Of a stretch of DNA of 64,000 nt, positions 49,314-59,319 are shown piece after piece. How positions within the stretch are numbered: the stretch's first letter is position 1; the number at the start of each line of letters is the position of its first letter. Source of the DNA: Streptomyces fumigatiscleroticus (lineage in GTDB: Bacteria; Actinomycetota; Actinomycetes; Streptomycetales; Streptomycetaceae); the NCBI RefSeq assembly GCF_014647975.1, contig NZ_BMQF01000021.1, positions 62,001 through 126,000 on the forward strand. The letters run 5' to 3'. A program made the position numbers and the translations under genes. Under the pieces are notes generated by a model that did no database searches, had not been told where the DNA came from, and saw nothing but the letters and a program-made list of their open reading frames with translations.

Positions 49314-49735
49314 TTCCGCGAGCTGGCCTACGACGGACTGCGCGCCGCCGAGGCCAGGGGCGGGCAGCAAGGGCGGTCGCTGCCCCGCCGTCCCGGCCGC
49401 GGAGACCGGCACCGTCCGACCCTCTGCCGGGAAGACCGTTCCTTCGCCGCCCTCATCCGCGAACACGGCGTCAGCCGCGACGCCGTCCGCACCCCGTCGC
49501 TGACCTCGTGCCCGACCGCACCGCTGAACTGGAGCCAGCCGAACGGACCGCGCTCGACCACGATGTGACCGTACGACGCGGCCAGGGTTCCACCCCGCGC
49601 GTCAGCACCGCCCCTTGCGTGCACCGCCGGCTCCTCGCCCGTTGCCGGCTCCTCGACAGCGGCCAGGGCGCCCCGGCGGTCCCCGCCCAGCGCAAGGCCC
49701 GCCACGAGTACGCGAACCGGGTCAGCACTCTTCCG
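49314..49735 (+). mobile_element. Serine recombinase remnant (C-terminal part)
   Basis: Reads RELAYDGLRAAEARGGQQGR, then FAALIREHGVSRDAVRT (helix-turn-helix). After a frameshift it reads VADLVPDRTAELEPAERTAL, DHDVTVRRGQG and AVPAQRKARHEYANRVSTLP. The block order matches the C-terminal half of resolvase/invertase-like serine recombinases. No catalytic N-terminal domain or att site is visible. Assignment from memory. Confidence 0.5.
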
Positions 49736-49866
49736 CTACGCCGGCTCCCGATGCGGATCGGCGGGTGCGGCGTCGGCGTGCGGAGCCCGCTCCACCGCGA
49801 TGGTGGTTCGGGGCGTCCGGCTTGACCGACTCACTTCTGCCCGGCGGTGGAGAACCTCGCTCAGGC

Positions 49867-50746
49867 TCACTGGTGGACGCTCGACCACGTCGCCGGGGAG
49901 CGGGCTGCGGCCCGGCACGGCAGTACGAGCGTCTTCCGGCGCGGTCGGTGCCGAAGGAGCGTGAGGAAGTCCTCGAGGGCGGTCGCGACGGCGCCGGGGG
50001 CTTCCGCGGGGAGCAGGTGGCCGACGGCGGGAACGGTGGTCAGGGTCGCGTGCGGGATGTGCGGCAGGAGGCACTCGCGCAGGACGTGCGGCGGTTCCAC
50101 CGCGTCGTGCTGCGCGGCCAGCACGGTCACCGGGACCTCGATGTCGCGTACGGCGCGGGTGATGTCCTGCGCGATGCCGTGCAGCGGCCACTCCTGCCGG
50201 GCCTCGGCACCGGCGGCGAGGCTGTCGCGCACCACGGCTGCGCGTACCGCCGCGGGCAGCGGGGTGGCGGTCAGGACGTGGTCCAGGGCGTGCCGTACCG
50301 TCGCGGGCGAGTCGTAGGCGTGGGACAGGCCCTGTCGGTACTCCTCGGTCACCGTGGCCGGCGGCTGCGGCGGCGCGGGCGCGACGAGCACCAGCCCCGC
50401 CAGCCCGGCCGGCCGGCGGGCCGCGACGAGCTGGCTCACCTTGCCGCCCATCGAGTGACCGACCAGGACGCACGGTCCCGGCCCGCACGCCTCGACCACA
50501 CCGGCCAGGTCGTCGGCGAGCCGGTCGAGGTGGTGGGGCCGGGCAGCGCACGCGAGGTGCCCCAGCCGCGCTGGTCGAAGCGGACCGTGGCCCGCCCCGG
50601 CGGCAGGTGGTCGATCACGCCGTTCCAGGTGTCGGCGGAGCCGCCCCAGTAGTGGACGACATCGGCGCCGGACCGGTACGGCCGCCTCCCACGCGCACGT
50701 CCAGGGTCCCGCCCGCCACGCGCACCGACATTGTCGTTTCCGTCAT
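49867..50746 (-). pseudogene. Alpha/beta hydrolase with two frameshifts
   Basis: Three frames together give one hydrolase. From the ATG at 50746 (GAGGTG before it) it reads MSVRVAGGTLDVRVGGG, then in another frame VVHYWGGSADTWNGVIDHLP and FDQRGWGTSRALPGP. In the third frame come VLVGHSMGGKVSQLVAARRP (nucleophile Ser), LAAQHDAVEPPH (acid) and AVGHLLPAEAPG (His). All triad residues exist, but the chain is broken twice. The last frame (from about 50499) alone cannot fold fully. The shifts could be real or sequencing errors. The tail after LEDFLTLL is an unusual Arg-rich extension. Confidence 0.7.
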
Positions 50747-50825
50747 CTCACACCTCTCGCATCGGCTGCGTACAGTGACCGCCGTCGTGCTGCCACAGCC
50801 TGGAACGGGTGGTCTGACCTGCCTG

Positions 50826-51294
50826 TCAGACCCACGTCCGACCGTAGAAGAGGCCAGGTCCGCCTCCCGGCGGAAAGAAGCACAGTCCTTGTGGAGACGG
50901 ACACGTAGCGGTGCGGTCGTGTGCCGCCAACTCCGCGCTCTCCGGCGGCCGGTGCGGGGCCTTCAGCTCGGTCCACTCCTCGGGCAGGAACAGGGTTCGG
51001 CCCGCCGGTGCCCGCTTGGCCTCCACCCCCGCGCCCGTGGCGAGCAGTTCCGCCCGGACCTCCGCATGCCGCTTGGTCGACCAGCCGTTCCACCGCCGCA
51101 CGTTCCGGTCGGTGGGCGCGGCCGGCGTCGCCAGCTGGAGGTGCAGCGCCGCGGCGTCCGCGCCGACCCCGGGTTCCTTCGCCGCTCGCGCGACCAGCTC
51201 CGGGCAACGGACGGGTTCGGTACGCATGTCCTCGATCAGCCGGCGCGCGGTCCCGGCCGCGTCCGGGTCGAGAGGAGTGACCCAGTCGGCCTAG
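50826..51294 (-). pseudogene. C-terminal fragment of an unrecognised protein
   Basis: After an in-frame TAG at about 51292 the minus strand reads ADWVTPLDPDAAGTARRLIE, then RNVRRWNGWSTKRHAEVRAE, AGRTLFLPEEWTELKAPHRP and a stop at 50826. This resembles the end of large actinobacterial proteins of unknown function, but I cannot name the family. No start or upstream part remains. Confidence 0.45.
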
Positions 51295-51337
51295 GTGGTC
51301 GAGGTGTGCGGACCCGCGGTGGGCACCAGGTGTTCCC

Positions 51338-51367
51338 ATGAGACGTTCACATACCGGAACGTCTCAT
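51338..51367. repeat. Inverted repeat
   Basis: ATGAGACGTT, ten bases, AACGTCTCAT: perfect 10-bp arms in otherwise gene-free DNA, about 45 bp upstream of the previous fragment. It could be an operator of a lost gene. Confidence 0.5.
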
Positions 51368-51448
51368 GCCCCACTGACAGGTCCTTCCCCACACGGATCG
51401 CAGGCGAGGCGGCCGGGAACACGGGCGAACGCGGCCGGCGGATGTACA

Positions 51449-51482
51449 GGCGCCCCGTCCCTGGGAAAGGGACAGGGGCGCC
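51449..51482. terminator. Hairpin terminator of the nuclease gene
   Basis: GGCGCCCCGTCCCT and AGGGACAGGGGCGCC pair around GGGAA, with one bulged A. It starts 12 bp past the nuclease stop on the minus strand. Confidence 0.75.
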
Positions 51483-51494
51483 CCCGCACCAGCT

Positions 51495-53942
51495 CTACCG
51501 GTGGCTCTTGCCGTGCACCGTGATCCGGACGACCTGCGGGTCGTGGTCGCTGGACTGCTCGGCGAACTCGGAGTTGATGTGGACCACGTCGTAGTCGACG
51601 TCCTTCCGGCCGAGCGCCGGGCTGGTCAGGATGTGGTCCAGCGTCTGGGAGTAGCCGTTGTAGACGTAGCTGTAGCGCTCGTCGGCGGGCAGCGTGGTGA
51701 TGAGGTCGGTCAGCACGTGCCCGGACGTCAGCGTGGACAACGTGCCGGAGAACTCGTAGTCGTTGAGGTCGCCCAGCGTGACGATCTTCGCGTCGCGGTC
51801 CGCCTTGAGCAGCGACTTGACGAACGTGTTCACCTCGGTGGCCTGCTGCGCCCGCTGGGTCTCGGAGGACCGCGTGGGCGGCTGCACCGCGCCGTCGAGC
51901 GGGGAGTCGCCGCCCTTGGAGTTGAAGTGGTTGCCGATCACGAAGACGCTCTGGCCATGGAAGCGGAACTCGCCGACCAGGGGCTTGCGCGAGGCCTTCC
52001 AGGCGTCACTGGCCGGGTTGATGCGTCCGGGCGAGACGGAGAGGTGGACGCCCTTCTTCTTGGAGCCGACGACGCTCACCGCGGTGGTGGCGTCACCGCC
52101 GGCCCGGTCCACGAAGGAGACCCGCTTGGGGTTGAAGAGGAAGACGTTGCGGATGTTGCCGCCGGGCTCGCCGCCGTCCTGGTCGTTCTCCGGTGCCACG
52201 TAGCGCCACTCGTAGCGCGGGCCGCCCGCGGCGACGATGGCGTCCGTGAAGCGGGTCAGGGTCCGCTCCGATGTCACCGTGCCGTCGTCGGTGGCTCCGT
52301 TGTCGTCCTGGATCTCCTCCAGGCTGACGATGTCGGGCGAGGCGAGGTTGACCGCGACGCCCTCGGCCAGGGTGTCGAACTTCTCCTGGTCGTCGAGGGC
52401 GTCCAGGTTCTCGACGTTGTAGGTGGCGACGGCCAGTTGGCCGCCCTTCTGCTTGCGGGTGACCTCGCGCTTCAGGTGCTTGTCCGTGCGCTCGCCGAGC
52501 GTGGTCGCCTGGACGGTGTAGCCGCCGTAGCTGTCGTAGTCGAGGGGGCCGGTGGTGGTGCCCTTCAGGACGTCACCGGTGTTGGCGGTCGGCACGGGGT
52601 GGTCCGCGTCCAGCGACATCACCTTGAGTACGCCGGTGGCCTGGTCGCCGTAGGAGGAGTAGAGGGTGCCGCCGCGCTCGCTGGGGCGCTCCTTCGGCTT
52701 GACGGTGACGTAGACCTCGCCGTAGCTGGTGCTCGGCCCGGTGACCCGGGTGTCGGCTATCTGTACCCGCTCGCCCTCCAGCGACTCGTAGTGGTCCAGG
52801 GCGTAGGTGTCGGGCTCCAGCGGCAGCGCCTCGATCGAACCGCCGGGCGAGGGGACGTACTTCCGCGGTACGGAGGAGGAGTTGACGGCCACCGCGGCGG
52901 GCAGGGCGTTGCCGCTGGAGAGCACGGTCGTGGTCGGCGAGGTGATCTCGGTGACGGACTGGCTGCCGGTGGACGGGTAGTACTCGGAGACCTTGCCGCT
53001 GACCAGGACCGAGTCACCGGCCTTGACGGTGGGGGTGGTCGAGCCGGTGTAGACGAAGACGCCCTCGCTGGTGCGCGGGTCGCTGTCCGCGTCCGGATCC
53101 TGGATCCAGAAGCCCTTCGAGCCGGAGGTCCGGACGCCGGTCACGATGCCCGGCACCGCGCTGACCGTGGAGCCCTTCAGCGGGGAGACGCGGGTGGTGC
53201 CCTGGATGTCGTGGATGCGGACCGTGCCCGGCTCGGTGGGCCCGGGCTGCGGGTCGGAACCGCCGTCGCCGCCGCCGGAGGTCTCCCCCGCCGTGTTGAC
53301 GGGCGTGGGGGCACCGGCCGTGAAGTCGGCCGCGTTGTCGTCGGTGTCGGCCGCGGACCGGGAGACCGACGCGGTGTTGGAGGCGCCGGTCGCCGGGCCG
53401 CTGCCCTCGCGGACCACGGCGCTGCCGAAGCCGACGAGGTCGACGATGCGGGTGTCGGCGGCGCACTCTTCGGCGGTCTTGCAGGTCAGCGCGGTCGTAC
53501 CGGAGACGAGGGCGACGGTGCCGCTGGTGGCGGACATCGCGATGGAGCCGGAGGCGTCGGTGGCCGGGAGGGCCGCGGTGCCGCCGGAGCCGGTGCCCTC
53601 GCCCACGAGGTAGTGACCGCCGGCGGCGACCGTGCCGGACAGAGCCGTGGTCTGCCACTGCGAGGAGGCCGACGGCGAGCCCGGCAGGTACTGGACGCTG
53701 TAGCCGCTGAGGTCCGCGCCGGCCGAACCGGCATTGCCGAGCTCCACGAAGTCCCGGGTGAGCGTGGCGCCGGAGTTGCCGCCGCCGCCGTACACCTCGG
53801 AGATCACGACGGTGTCCGACGGCGCGGCCTGGGCGGCGGGCAGGCCGGTGGCGGCGAGGGCGACCGAGATGGCCGACGTCAGCAGGGCGGCGCGAAGTGC
53901 CCGGGCACCCGTGGGGCGCGCGACGGCAGCGGATCTGTGCAT
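51495..53942 (-). CDS. Secreted ExeM/NucH-type endonuclease with lamin-tail domain
   Basis: An 815-residue extracellular nuclease. The signal peptide ends AQA|AP near residue 39. A lamin-tail domain follows (VVISEVYGGGGNSGATLTRD, about 42-210), then an OB-fold-like middle, then the endonuclease/exonuclease/phosphatase domain (about 485-810) with ATYNVENLD, VSLEEIQDD, GNHFNSKGGD, LGDLNDYEF and SSDHDPQVVRI. These are the metal and catalytic residues of the fold. Such enzymes degrade extracellular DNA for nutrients or in biofilms. AGGAAGAAGC precedes the ATG. It ends at a hairpin. No lesion. Confidence 0.92.
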   Translation of the reverse strand: MHRSAAVARPTGARALRAALLTSAISVALAATGLPAAQAAPSDTVVISEVYGGGGNSGATLTRDFVELGNAGSAGADLSGYSVQYLPGSPSASSQWQTTALSGTVAAGGHYLVGEGTGSGGTAALPATDASGSIAMSATSGTVALVSGTTALTCKTAEECAADTRIVDLVGFGSAVVREGSGPATGASNTASVSRSAADTDDNAADFTAGAPTPVNTAGETSGGGDGGSDPQPGPTEPGTVRIHDIQGTTRVSPLKGSTVSAVPGIVTGVRTSGSKGFWIQDPDADSDPRTSEGVFVYTGSTTPTVKAGDSVLVSGKVSEYYPSTGSQSVTEITSPTTTVLSSGNALPAAVAVNSSSVPRKYVPSPGGSIEALPLEPDTYALDHYESLEGERVQIADTRVTGPSTSYGEVYVTVKPKERPSERGGTLYSSYGDQATGVLKVMSLDADHPVPTANTGDVLKGTTTGPLDYDSYGGYTVQATTLGERTDKHLKREVTRKQKGGQLAVATYNVENLDALDDQEKFDTLAEGVAVNLASPDIVSLEEIQDDNGATDDGTVTSERTLTRFTDAIVAAGGPRYEWRYVAPENDQDGGEPGGNIRNVFLFNPKRVSFVDRAGGDATTAVSVVGSKKKGVHLSVSPGRINPASDAWKASRKPLVGEFRFHGQSVFVIGNHFNSKGGDSPLDGAVQPPTRSSETQRAQQATEVNTFVKSLLKADRDAKIVTLGDLNDYEFSGTLSTLTSGHVLTDLITTLPADERYSYVYNGYSQTLDHILTSPALGRKDVDYDVVHINSEFAEQSSDHDPQVVRITVHGKSHR

Positions 53943-54433
53943 GAAGGGGCTTCTTCCTGTCTGGAGTTGACGAGGAAAACTATGCGCGTAGACCGGTCAT
54001 GCACAAGGAACGGGAGGTAAATTCTGCGGTCATGGCCGCACCGTGGCCTCAGCCGTTCGGCGGACGTGACAAGGAGACCGTGCGATCACGGACGGCACCT
54101 CGGTCTCCTGGCAACTCGTGGCCACCGGAGTGCCGAGTCGGGATGACGGCCGCCCCGCGCCGCCCGCCCGGACGGCGCACCGATCTACGATCCTGGACAG
54201 CCCTTCCGCCCGCAAGGGCGCCGGCATCCGTCGCCAAGCGAAGACGAACCGCGGGCCCGGAGCCCGGAGCCCGAGGGCGCCGGAGGCGAGCTGGGACGGC
54301 CACGGCGCCGCTGCCTGGTCGGCGGGCTCGGCTCGGCGCAAGCGCACCCGGCTGAATTCATCGGCGCCGGGGAAGTCGGGACAGGGAACACCGCCGAGCC
54401 GGCGTGCCGCCGGTCAGCGAAGGAGGCGAGGAC
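53943..54433. other. Divergent promoter region
   Basis: The 490-base spacer between the nuclease (minus) and the phosphatase (plus). Nothing but promoters is expected; no repeat or gene is seen. Confidence 0.5.
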
Positions 54434-56185
54434 ATGACAGGACCGGAGCGTACGGAGACGCTCGGGAGGAGGTCCCCGGCAGCGCCTGCTGCCGCGCTCA
54501 CCACGGCGCTGGAAGCCATCGGCACCGCCGCCTACGTCGTGGAGGAGCAGGGCCGCATCATCGCGGTCAACGTCCGCGCCGAACAGTTGCTGGACAGGCC
54601 CGCCGAGGACCTCCTCGGACAGGACGCGCACGACCTGCTGCACCGCGACGCCAACGGCCAGCCGCTGCTCACCACCCGATGCGGCATGCGGCAGGCTTTC
54701 CACGCCGGACGCGCCGCCCAGGCCGATGAGGGCTACTTCGCACGCGGGGACGGCTCCCTGCTCCCCATCTCCTGGCTGATCACCCCGTACGACGCCGGTG
54801 ACCTCGGACCGGGCACGCTCGTCCTCTTCCACGCCCGGCATCCGGAGCGGACCGGGGCTCGGGCGGAGCCGGCGGCCCAGCCGCTGACGGAGCTCGAACG
54901 GCTCGCGCTGCTGGCCGAGACCACCACTCGGCTGACCTCCACCCTCGATGTCGAGGAGGCACTGCGCCGGCTGGTGGACCTGGTGATCCCCAGGCTGGCG
55001 GACTGGGCCGTCATCGATCTGATCACCGAACGCGACGAGGTGTGGCGCACCGTGGTCGTGTCCGCGGACGGTGACACCCTGGTGCACCACTCGAACCTCG
55101 AGGGACCGATGCCGCCGGTCACTGAGCATTCCCCGATGCCCTTGTCCAGGGCGCTGCGCGGGGTCGCCTCCACCCTGGCCGGCCCGCAGACCTACCAGCG
55201 GGCGCCGGATTCCGGCATCGCGGTCGAGCAGCGCCGTCTGTTCGCCGCGACCGGCATCCGTTCCGCGGCCATCGCCCCCATCCGCAGCACACGCGACGTC
55301 CTGGGGGCCCTGACACTGGGCCGCGCCGCGATGCCGGGGGACTTCACCACCGCCGATCTCTCGCTGCTGGAGGACATCGCGCGCCGCGCCGGACTCGCCC
55401 TGGACAACGCCCGCCTCTACCAACGCCAGCGCAAGGTCGCCGAGACCATGCAGAACCATCTGCTGCCCCAGATGCCGCGCGTGCCCGGACTCCAGATGAC
55501 CGTCCGCTACCTGCCCGCGCCCGACGCCTCACAGGTCGGCGGCGACTGGTACGACGCCTTCACCCTGTCCGACGGCTCCACCGCCCTGGCGGTCGGGGAT
55601 GTCGTCGGACACGACCTGGAGGCCGCGGCCGGGATGGCACAGCTGCGCAACATGCTCCGTGCCTACGCCTGGTCCCAGCAGGAACCTCCCAGCCAGATCG
55701 TCGGCCGGCTCGACGAGGCGGTCACGCACATCACCGACGTCACCATGGCCACCATGATCCTCGCGCGGGTCGAGGAGACGGACGACGGCCACTGGAGACT
55801 GTCCTGGACCAACGCCGGACACCCCCCGCCGCTCCTGATCAGCCATGACGGCCTGGCCGACTACCTCACCGACGGCCACGGCATTCTCCTGGGGACCGGA
55901 GTCCGTAAGGCCCGCGCAGACGCCACCGCCTTGCTGCCGCCCGGATCCACCCTCGTGCTGTACACCGACGGCCTGGTCGAGGAACCCGGCCGCACCCTCG
56001 ACGAGGGCCTGCACCGACTGCGTCAGCACGCCGCCGCCCTCGCCCACCGCCCTCTGGCCTCCTTCACCGACCAGCTGCTGCACCGGGTCCGGCCCGTCGC
56101 CAACGACGACGACATCGCCCTGCTCGCCGTGCGGGCACCCGTCCGGACGCGCCGCGGACCTGCGACCGCCGGGCACACCCGGTGA
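54434..56185 (+). CDS. PAS-GAF-SpoIIE family protein phosphatase
   Basis: A 583-residue signalling phosphatase. A PAS domain lies at about 15-120 (AYVVEEQGRIIAVNVRAEQL), GAF at about 150-330 and the PP2C/SpoIIE domain at 345-575, with metal-binding Asp residues in GGDWYDAF and VGDVVGHDLEAAAGMAQLR, plus NAGHPPPLL and LYTDGLVEE. It dephosphorylates anti-anti-sigma (SpoIIAA/RsbV-like) proteins in response to signals sensed by PAS and GAF, so influences sigma-factor control. The ATG at 54434 has AAGGAGG 8 bases upstream; the upstream in-frame ATG lacks one. No partner is next to it. Confidence 0.92.
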   Translation: MTGPERTETLGRRSPAAPAAALTTALEAIGTAAYVVEEQGRIIAVNVRAEQLLDRPAEDLLGQDAHDLLHRDANGQPLLTTRCGMRQAFHAGRAAQADEGYFARGDGSLLPISWLITPYDAGDLGPGTLVLFHARHPERTGARAEPAAQPLTELERLALLAETTTRLTSTLDVEEALRRLVDLVIPRLADWAVIDLITERDEVWRTVVVSADGDTLVHHSNLEGPMPPVTEHSPMPLSRALRGVASTLAGPQTYQRAPDSGIAVEQRRLFAATGIRSAAIAPIRSTRDVLGALTLGRAAMPGDFTTADLSLLEDIARRAGLALDNARLYQRQRKVAETMQNHLLPQMPRVPGLQMTVRYLPAPDASQVGGDWYDAFTLSDGSTALAVGDVVGHDLEAAAGMAQLRNMLRAYAWSQQEPPSQIVGRLDEAVTHITDVTMATMILARVEETDDGHWRLSWTNAGHPPPLLISHDGLADYLTDGHGILLGTGVRKARADATALLPPGSTLVLYTDGLVEEPGRTLDEGLHRLRQHAAALAHRPLASFTDQLLHRVRPVANDDDIALLAVRAPVRTRRGPATAGHTR

Positions 56186-56328
56186 CCAGGTCCGGTGGTG
56201 CGGCGTCTCGTCGGGGGCGAGCCGGATGCGCATCGCCCACCGGGTGGTGGTACGCCCCTGGAGGGTGGTGCGACGGAGCGCCCCGGCCGACGTGTGTGGC
56301 CGACCGGGCGGGGCGGCCCGCCGGACAC

Positions 56329-58023
56329 TCACAGCCCGTGCCGGTCGAGGATGTCCATCAGCTTGCGCCTGCGTTTCAGGCTCGCCCGCAGAGCGTCGAG
56401 GTACGTGGTGAACTCGTCCTCGGTGCCCAGCGCCCGGTGGCAGGTACGGGCATCGAGCAGCAGTCGCGCCATGCGCTCGTAGACGCGGTCCCCGGTCGGC
56501 TCCTTCAACGGCTCGACCAGCCGCAGGTACACCGCCAGCGCATCGGCCGGACGTGTCTCACGCGAGAGGTCGGCGAGCTGCTGCCACTGCCGGTCGTCCG
56601 CACGGCCGGCCGCCTCGCACCAGGCGGTGTCCAGGTCGCCGTCGTCGAGCAGCGCGTCGATCAGCACAGGCCCGCGGTACCGGCCGCCCCGCTCGCGCCG
56701 GGCGTCCTCGCGCAGGGCGGCCAGCGCCGCCCCACGCTCCGCCTCCCAGCGCCCCGCGGCCAGGGCCGCGGCACGCAGCTGCCGGTAGGCGGCGAGGGAC
56801 CGCTCGGTCAGGAACCGGTCCCGGCGAACGTCCAGAGCCGCGGCCGGCCGCCCCGCCCTCACATACCGGTCGCACACGTAGTCGATCAGACGGCCGTCGA
56901 CATGCGCTTCGGAGGCGGTGCCCCGCACCCCGCGCTCCGCCCACGCCAGCGCCTCGTCCGCGCGGCCCGCCGCCTCCAGCTCCTCCGCGATGCGCAGATG
57001 TGTGAAGCCGGAGGGCAGCAGGTCCTTCGCGTACAGGGCGACCAGCGCGTCCACGTCGCCCTCCGCTCTGACCAGGCGTTCCATCAGGTACTTCTCCGCC
57101 CAGCCGGACGGCCTGCGGCGCCGCGCCTCCTCCGCCAGCCGCCGCATACGGGCCAGCCCGGTGGGCCCCAGCACCTCGGCGTAGTCGAGCGGATCCACAT
57201 CCGTCACATCGAGTTCTTCGCCGACCATGTGGCCGACCAGCCACTCGGCCAGCCGCACCGGATCCGGGCGCGCGGCACGGCAGGCCTCGAGGTGGACCTC
57301 GGCCACCGCCGCGGCGGCCTGGGCGACCGCTCCGTCGGAGTCGTCGATCTCCCCGTATGCCTCCCCCAGCAGCCGGATCGCGTCTTCGGCCAGACCGACC
57401 GCCTGCGCCGCCCGCTCGCCCGCGGCCAGTGCGCGCAGCGCGTCCGCCGCCTCCTCGACCTGCCGCGCGTACCCGGGCGCGTCGGCGTACTCGACATACC
57501 CGTACCGGGCGAAGGGCCGCGGATCGATCAGCGCCAGAATCCGGTCCCGGACCGTTCCCAGGTCGGAGCGCGCGGCCGCGGCCCGCAACTCCAGGCGCCT
57601 GCGCAACTGCCGGTCCTCGTCGGCCAGTTCCCGCACGAGGGCGCGGAGCTCCTCCTGGGACAGTGCCTTGAGCCACGCGTCCAGAGCGGATGCCCGGGTC
57701 CGGGCGGCCGCCCGCTGGCCCGGGATCTCCTTCGCCCGCCGCAGCACGGTCAGCCCCACCGCGACACAGTGCTTGCAGAAGTTGCCTTCCTGCCCGTACG
57801 GGCAGTCGCACCGTCCCGAGAGGCCGGTGTCCGTGCCGAGGCTCAGCTCCACCTCGTAGGCGTCCGTACCGTGCACCACGGCGGTGACCGCCTTCTCCTC
57901 CACCTCCATACCGGTCACTGCGTCGAGGTACCCCAAGCCGCGCTCGAAGGACCGGGCCCCTGACAGCGCCCGCAGATCGTCTTCGCCGAATCCCACTGCC
58001 TTTCGTGCCACACCGGTATTCAA
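56329..58023 (-). CDS. SWIM zinc-finger protein
   Basis: A 564-residue soluble protein. A SWIM zinc finger at 72-85 has C72-x-C74 ... C83-x-H85 (CDCPYGQEGNFCKH). A long helical part follows (LAAGERAAQAVGLAEDAIRL and many Ala/Arg-rich repeats), giving a TPR-like rod. Similar actinobacterial proteins lie near SNF2-type helicases or AAA proteins, but none is adjacent here. Function is unknown. The ATG at 58023 begins MNTGVARKAVGFGEDD. It is convergent with the phosphatase. Confidence 0.85.
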   Translation of the reverse strand: MNTGVARKAVGFGEDDLRALSGARSFERGLGYLDAVTGMEVEEKAVTAVVHGTDAYEVELSLGTDTGLSGRCDCPYGQEGNFCKHCVAVGLTVLRRAKEIPGQRAAARTRASALDAWLKALSQEELRALVRELADEDRQLRRRLELRAAAARSDLGTVRDRILALIDPRPFARYGYVEYADAPGYARQVEEAADALRALAAGERAAQAVGLAEDAIRLLGEAYGEIDDSDGAVAQAAAAVAEVHLEACRAARPDPVRLAEWLVGHMVGEELDVTDVDPLDYAEVLGPTGLARMRRLAEEARRRRPSGWAEKYLMERLVRAEGDVDALVALYAKDLLPSGFTHLRIAEELEAAGRADEALAWAERGVRGTASEAHVDGRLIDYVCDRYVRAGRPAAALDVRRDRFLTERSLAAYRQLRAAALAAGRWEAERGAALAALREDARRERGGRYRGPVLIDALLDDGDLDTAWCEAAGRADDRQWQQLADLSRETRPADALAVYLRLVEPLKEPTGDRVYERMARLLLDARTCHRALGTEDEFTTYLDALRASLKRRRKLMDILDRHGL

Positions 58024-58341
58024 CTCCTCCCCCGCCGTGCGTGCGCACGGAAGTCACCCCGGCCCGGCCGGAATCGCTCCAGCACGGCGTCTCGGCGCAC
58101 GGAGCTCGACGAGCAGGCCCCGCATGCCGCTGCATCCACGCCCACGGGCGGGCGCAGCCCTGGAGGATCGCCGCCGTCGCCGGCTCGGCACGGGGTCGCG
58201 CTCGTCATCTGCCAGGACGAATACGGTCTCTCCGGCGGTCAGCTGGGCAGGCTCTCCGCCGCCGTCACCACCTGTATCGGCATCGGCGGCCGAGCGGGCG
58301 GGCGATGGGGACGCCGGAGCGTACGCCGTCGGCACCGCGTG
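58024..58341. other. Gene-free interval
   Basis: A short plus-strand stretch reads GVALVICQDEYGLSGGQLGR and LSAAVTTCIGIGG, possibly a membrane protein remnant. No start and no family can be given. Confidence 0.35.
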
Positions 58342-58543
58342 TCAGTTGTCGAGTGCGTCGATGAGGGCCTCGGTGACGTCCTCGGTAGTGGCGGTGCCGC
58401 CGACATCGCGGGTGAGGACACCGGCGCCGGTGACGGTCGCGACGGCCTTGTCCAGGCGGGCCGATCGGGTTGGCGGGGCCCTGTCCGGCGATGTCCGGGG
58501 CGGAGCCGTGGACGGGCTCTCGAACACGCTGGGGAAGCGGCGT
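58342..58543 (-). pseudogene. Isocitrate/isopropylmalate-type dehydrogenase remnant
   Basis: One frame reads ERRFPSVFE and the next frame EPVHGSAPDIAGQGPANPIG, the active-site/NAD region of beta-decarboxylating dehydrogenases. The original frame then ends ARLDKAVATVTGAGVLTRDV, GGTATTEDVTEALIDAL. Residues between ANPIG and ARLDK are missing and the frame shifts. The N-terminal 250 residues are absent. It is joined directly to the regulator fragment upstream. Confidence 0.7.
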
Positions 58544-58875
58544 TCGACGAGATGGCGTGTGACGTCGGTGTGCGGGCCGTAGTCCATGAAGACCATGAAG
58601 AGGCTCGCCATGCACAACACCGTGGCGGCGCGGGTGGCTTCGACGTACTCGGGCTCGGGATGGTAGTGCGACAGCAGCGGGCCGGTGTCGGCGGCGAGTG
58701 CCGCGAGGCGGGGACGGTTGGAGTCGGTGGACCACAGGGCGGCGAGGACGGCGGTGAGGGCGGCCGTGGTGGGTCCGTCCGTACGGGCCAGGGCATGTCG
58801 CAGGGCCGACACGAGGTTGTCCTGCTCGGCCCGGATCCGCTCCCACGCGGTCCGCGGCTCCGGACCGAAGACCCA
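58544..58875 (-). pseudogene. AfsR-like regulator fragment joined to dehydrogenase remnant
   Basis: In frame with the dehydrogenase tail it reads AWERIRAEQDNLVSALRHAL, DGPTTAALTAVLAALWSTDS, RPRLAALAADTGPLLSHYHP and EPEYVEATRAATVLC. This matches the helical arm of AfsR/LuxR-type ATPases. Neither the P-loop part nor the end is present. The join falls near 58543 at DVTRHLV|ERRFP. Confidence 0.55.
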
Positions 58876-59319
58876 CCTTCTTCCGACGCCAGACCGCCAC
58901 ACCCCCCGCCGCCTGGCGCGCCGCGTATGCGCTCGCGGGCCGCGCGAGGTGAACCGGCCGCGGACGGGCGCACCGGGGTGTACCGCGGCTCGGGTGTCAC
59001 CGCGGTGCACCGGATCGCCGCGCTGGAGATCGCCGGGTGCGAGGCCGTGCTCTTCCTCGAAGACCGGCCGTGACGACGAAATCGCTGGTGATGCCGGAGC
59101 CGACCGCCTCGTAGGAGAAGCCCGCGCCGTCCGGCCCTGCGCCATCGCCGCTTCCGGCCACCGGGCCGCCGCCGGCTTCCTGATCGGCGCGGCCGTCATC
59201 GACCCGTCGATGGGCATGTCCCGGGCGATCGTCCGGGTGCGCCTGATCCCCCTGTTCATCGTCCGTCTACGGCGGCATCCGTTCCACGGACGCCCGACTC
59301 GTCAGCACGCAGCCACTCA
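58876..59319. other. Gene-free interval
   Basis: About 440 bases with no supported gene. Near 58950-59073 the plus strand reads TGVYRGSGVTAVHRIAALEI to a stop; near 59150 it reads AAGFLIGAAVIDPSMGMSRA. Both look protein-like but unassigned. Confidence 0.35.

Noticed and set aside
51501..54020. An 839-residue plus-strand frame
   Set aside because: Antisense to the nuclease gene; Val/Gly-rich with no domain.
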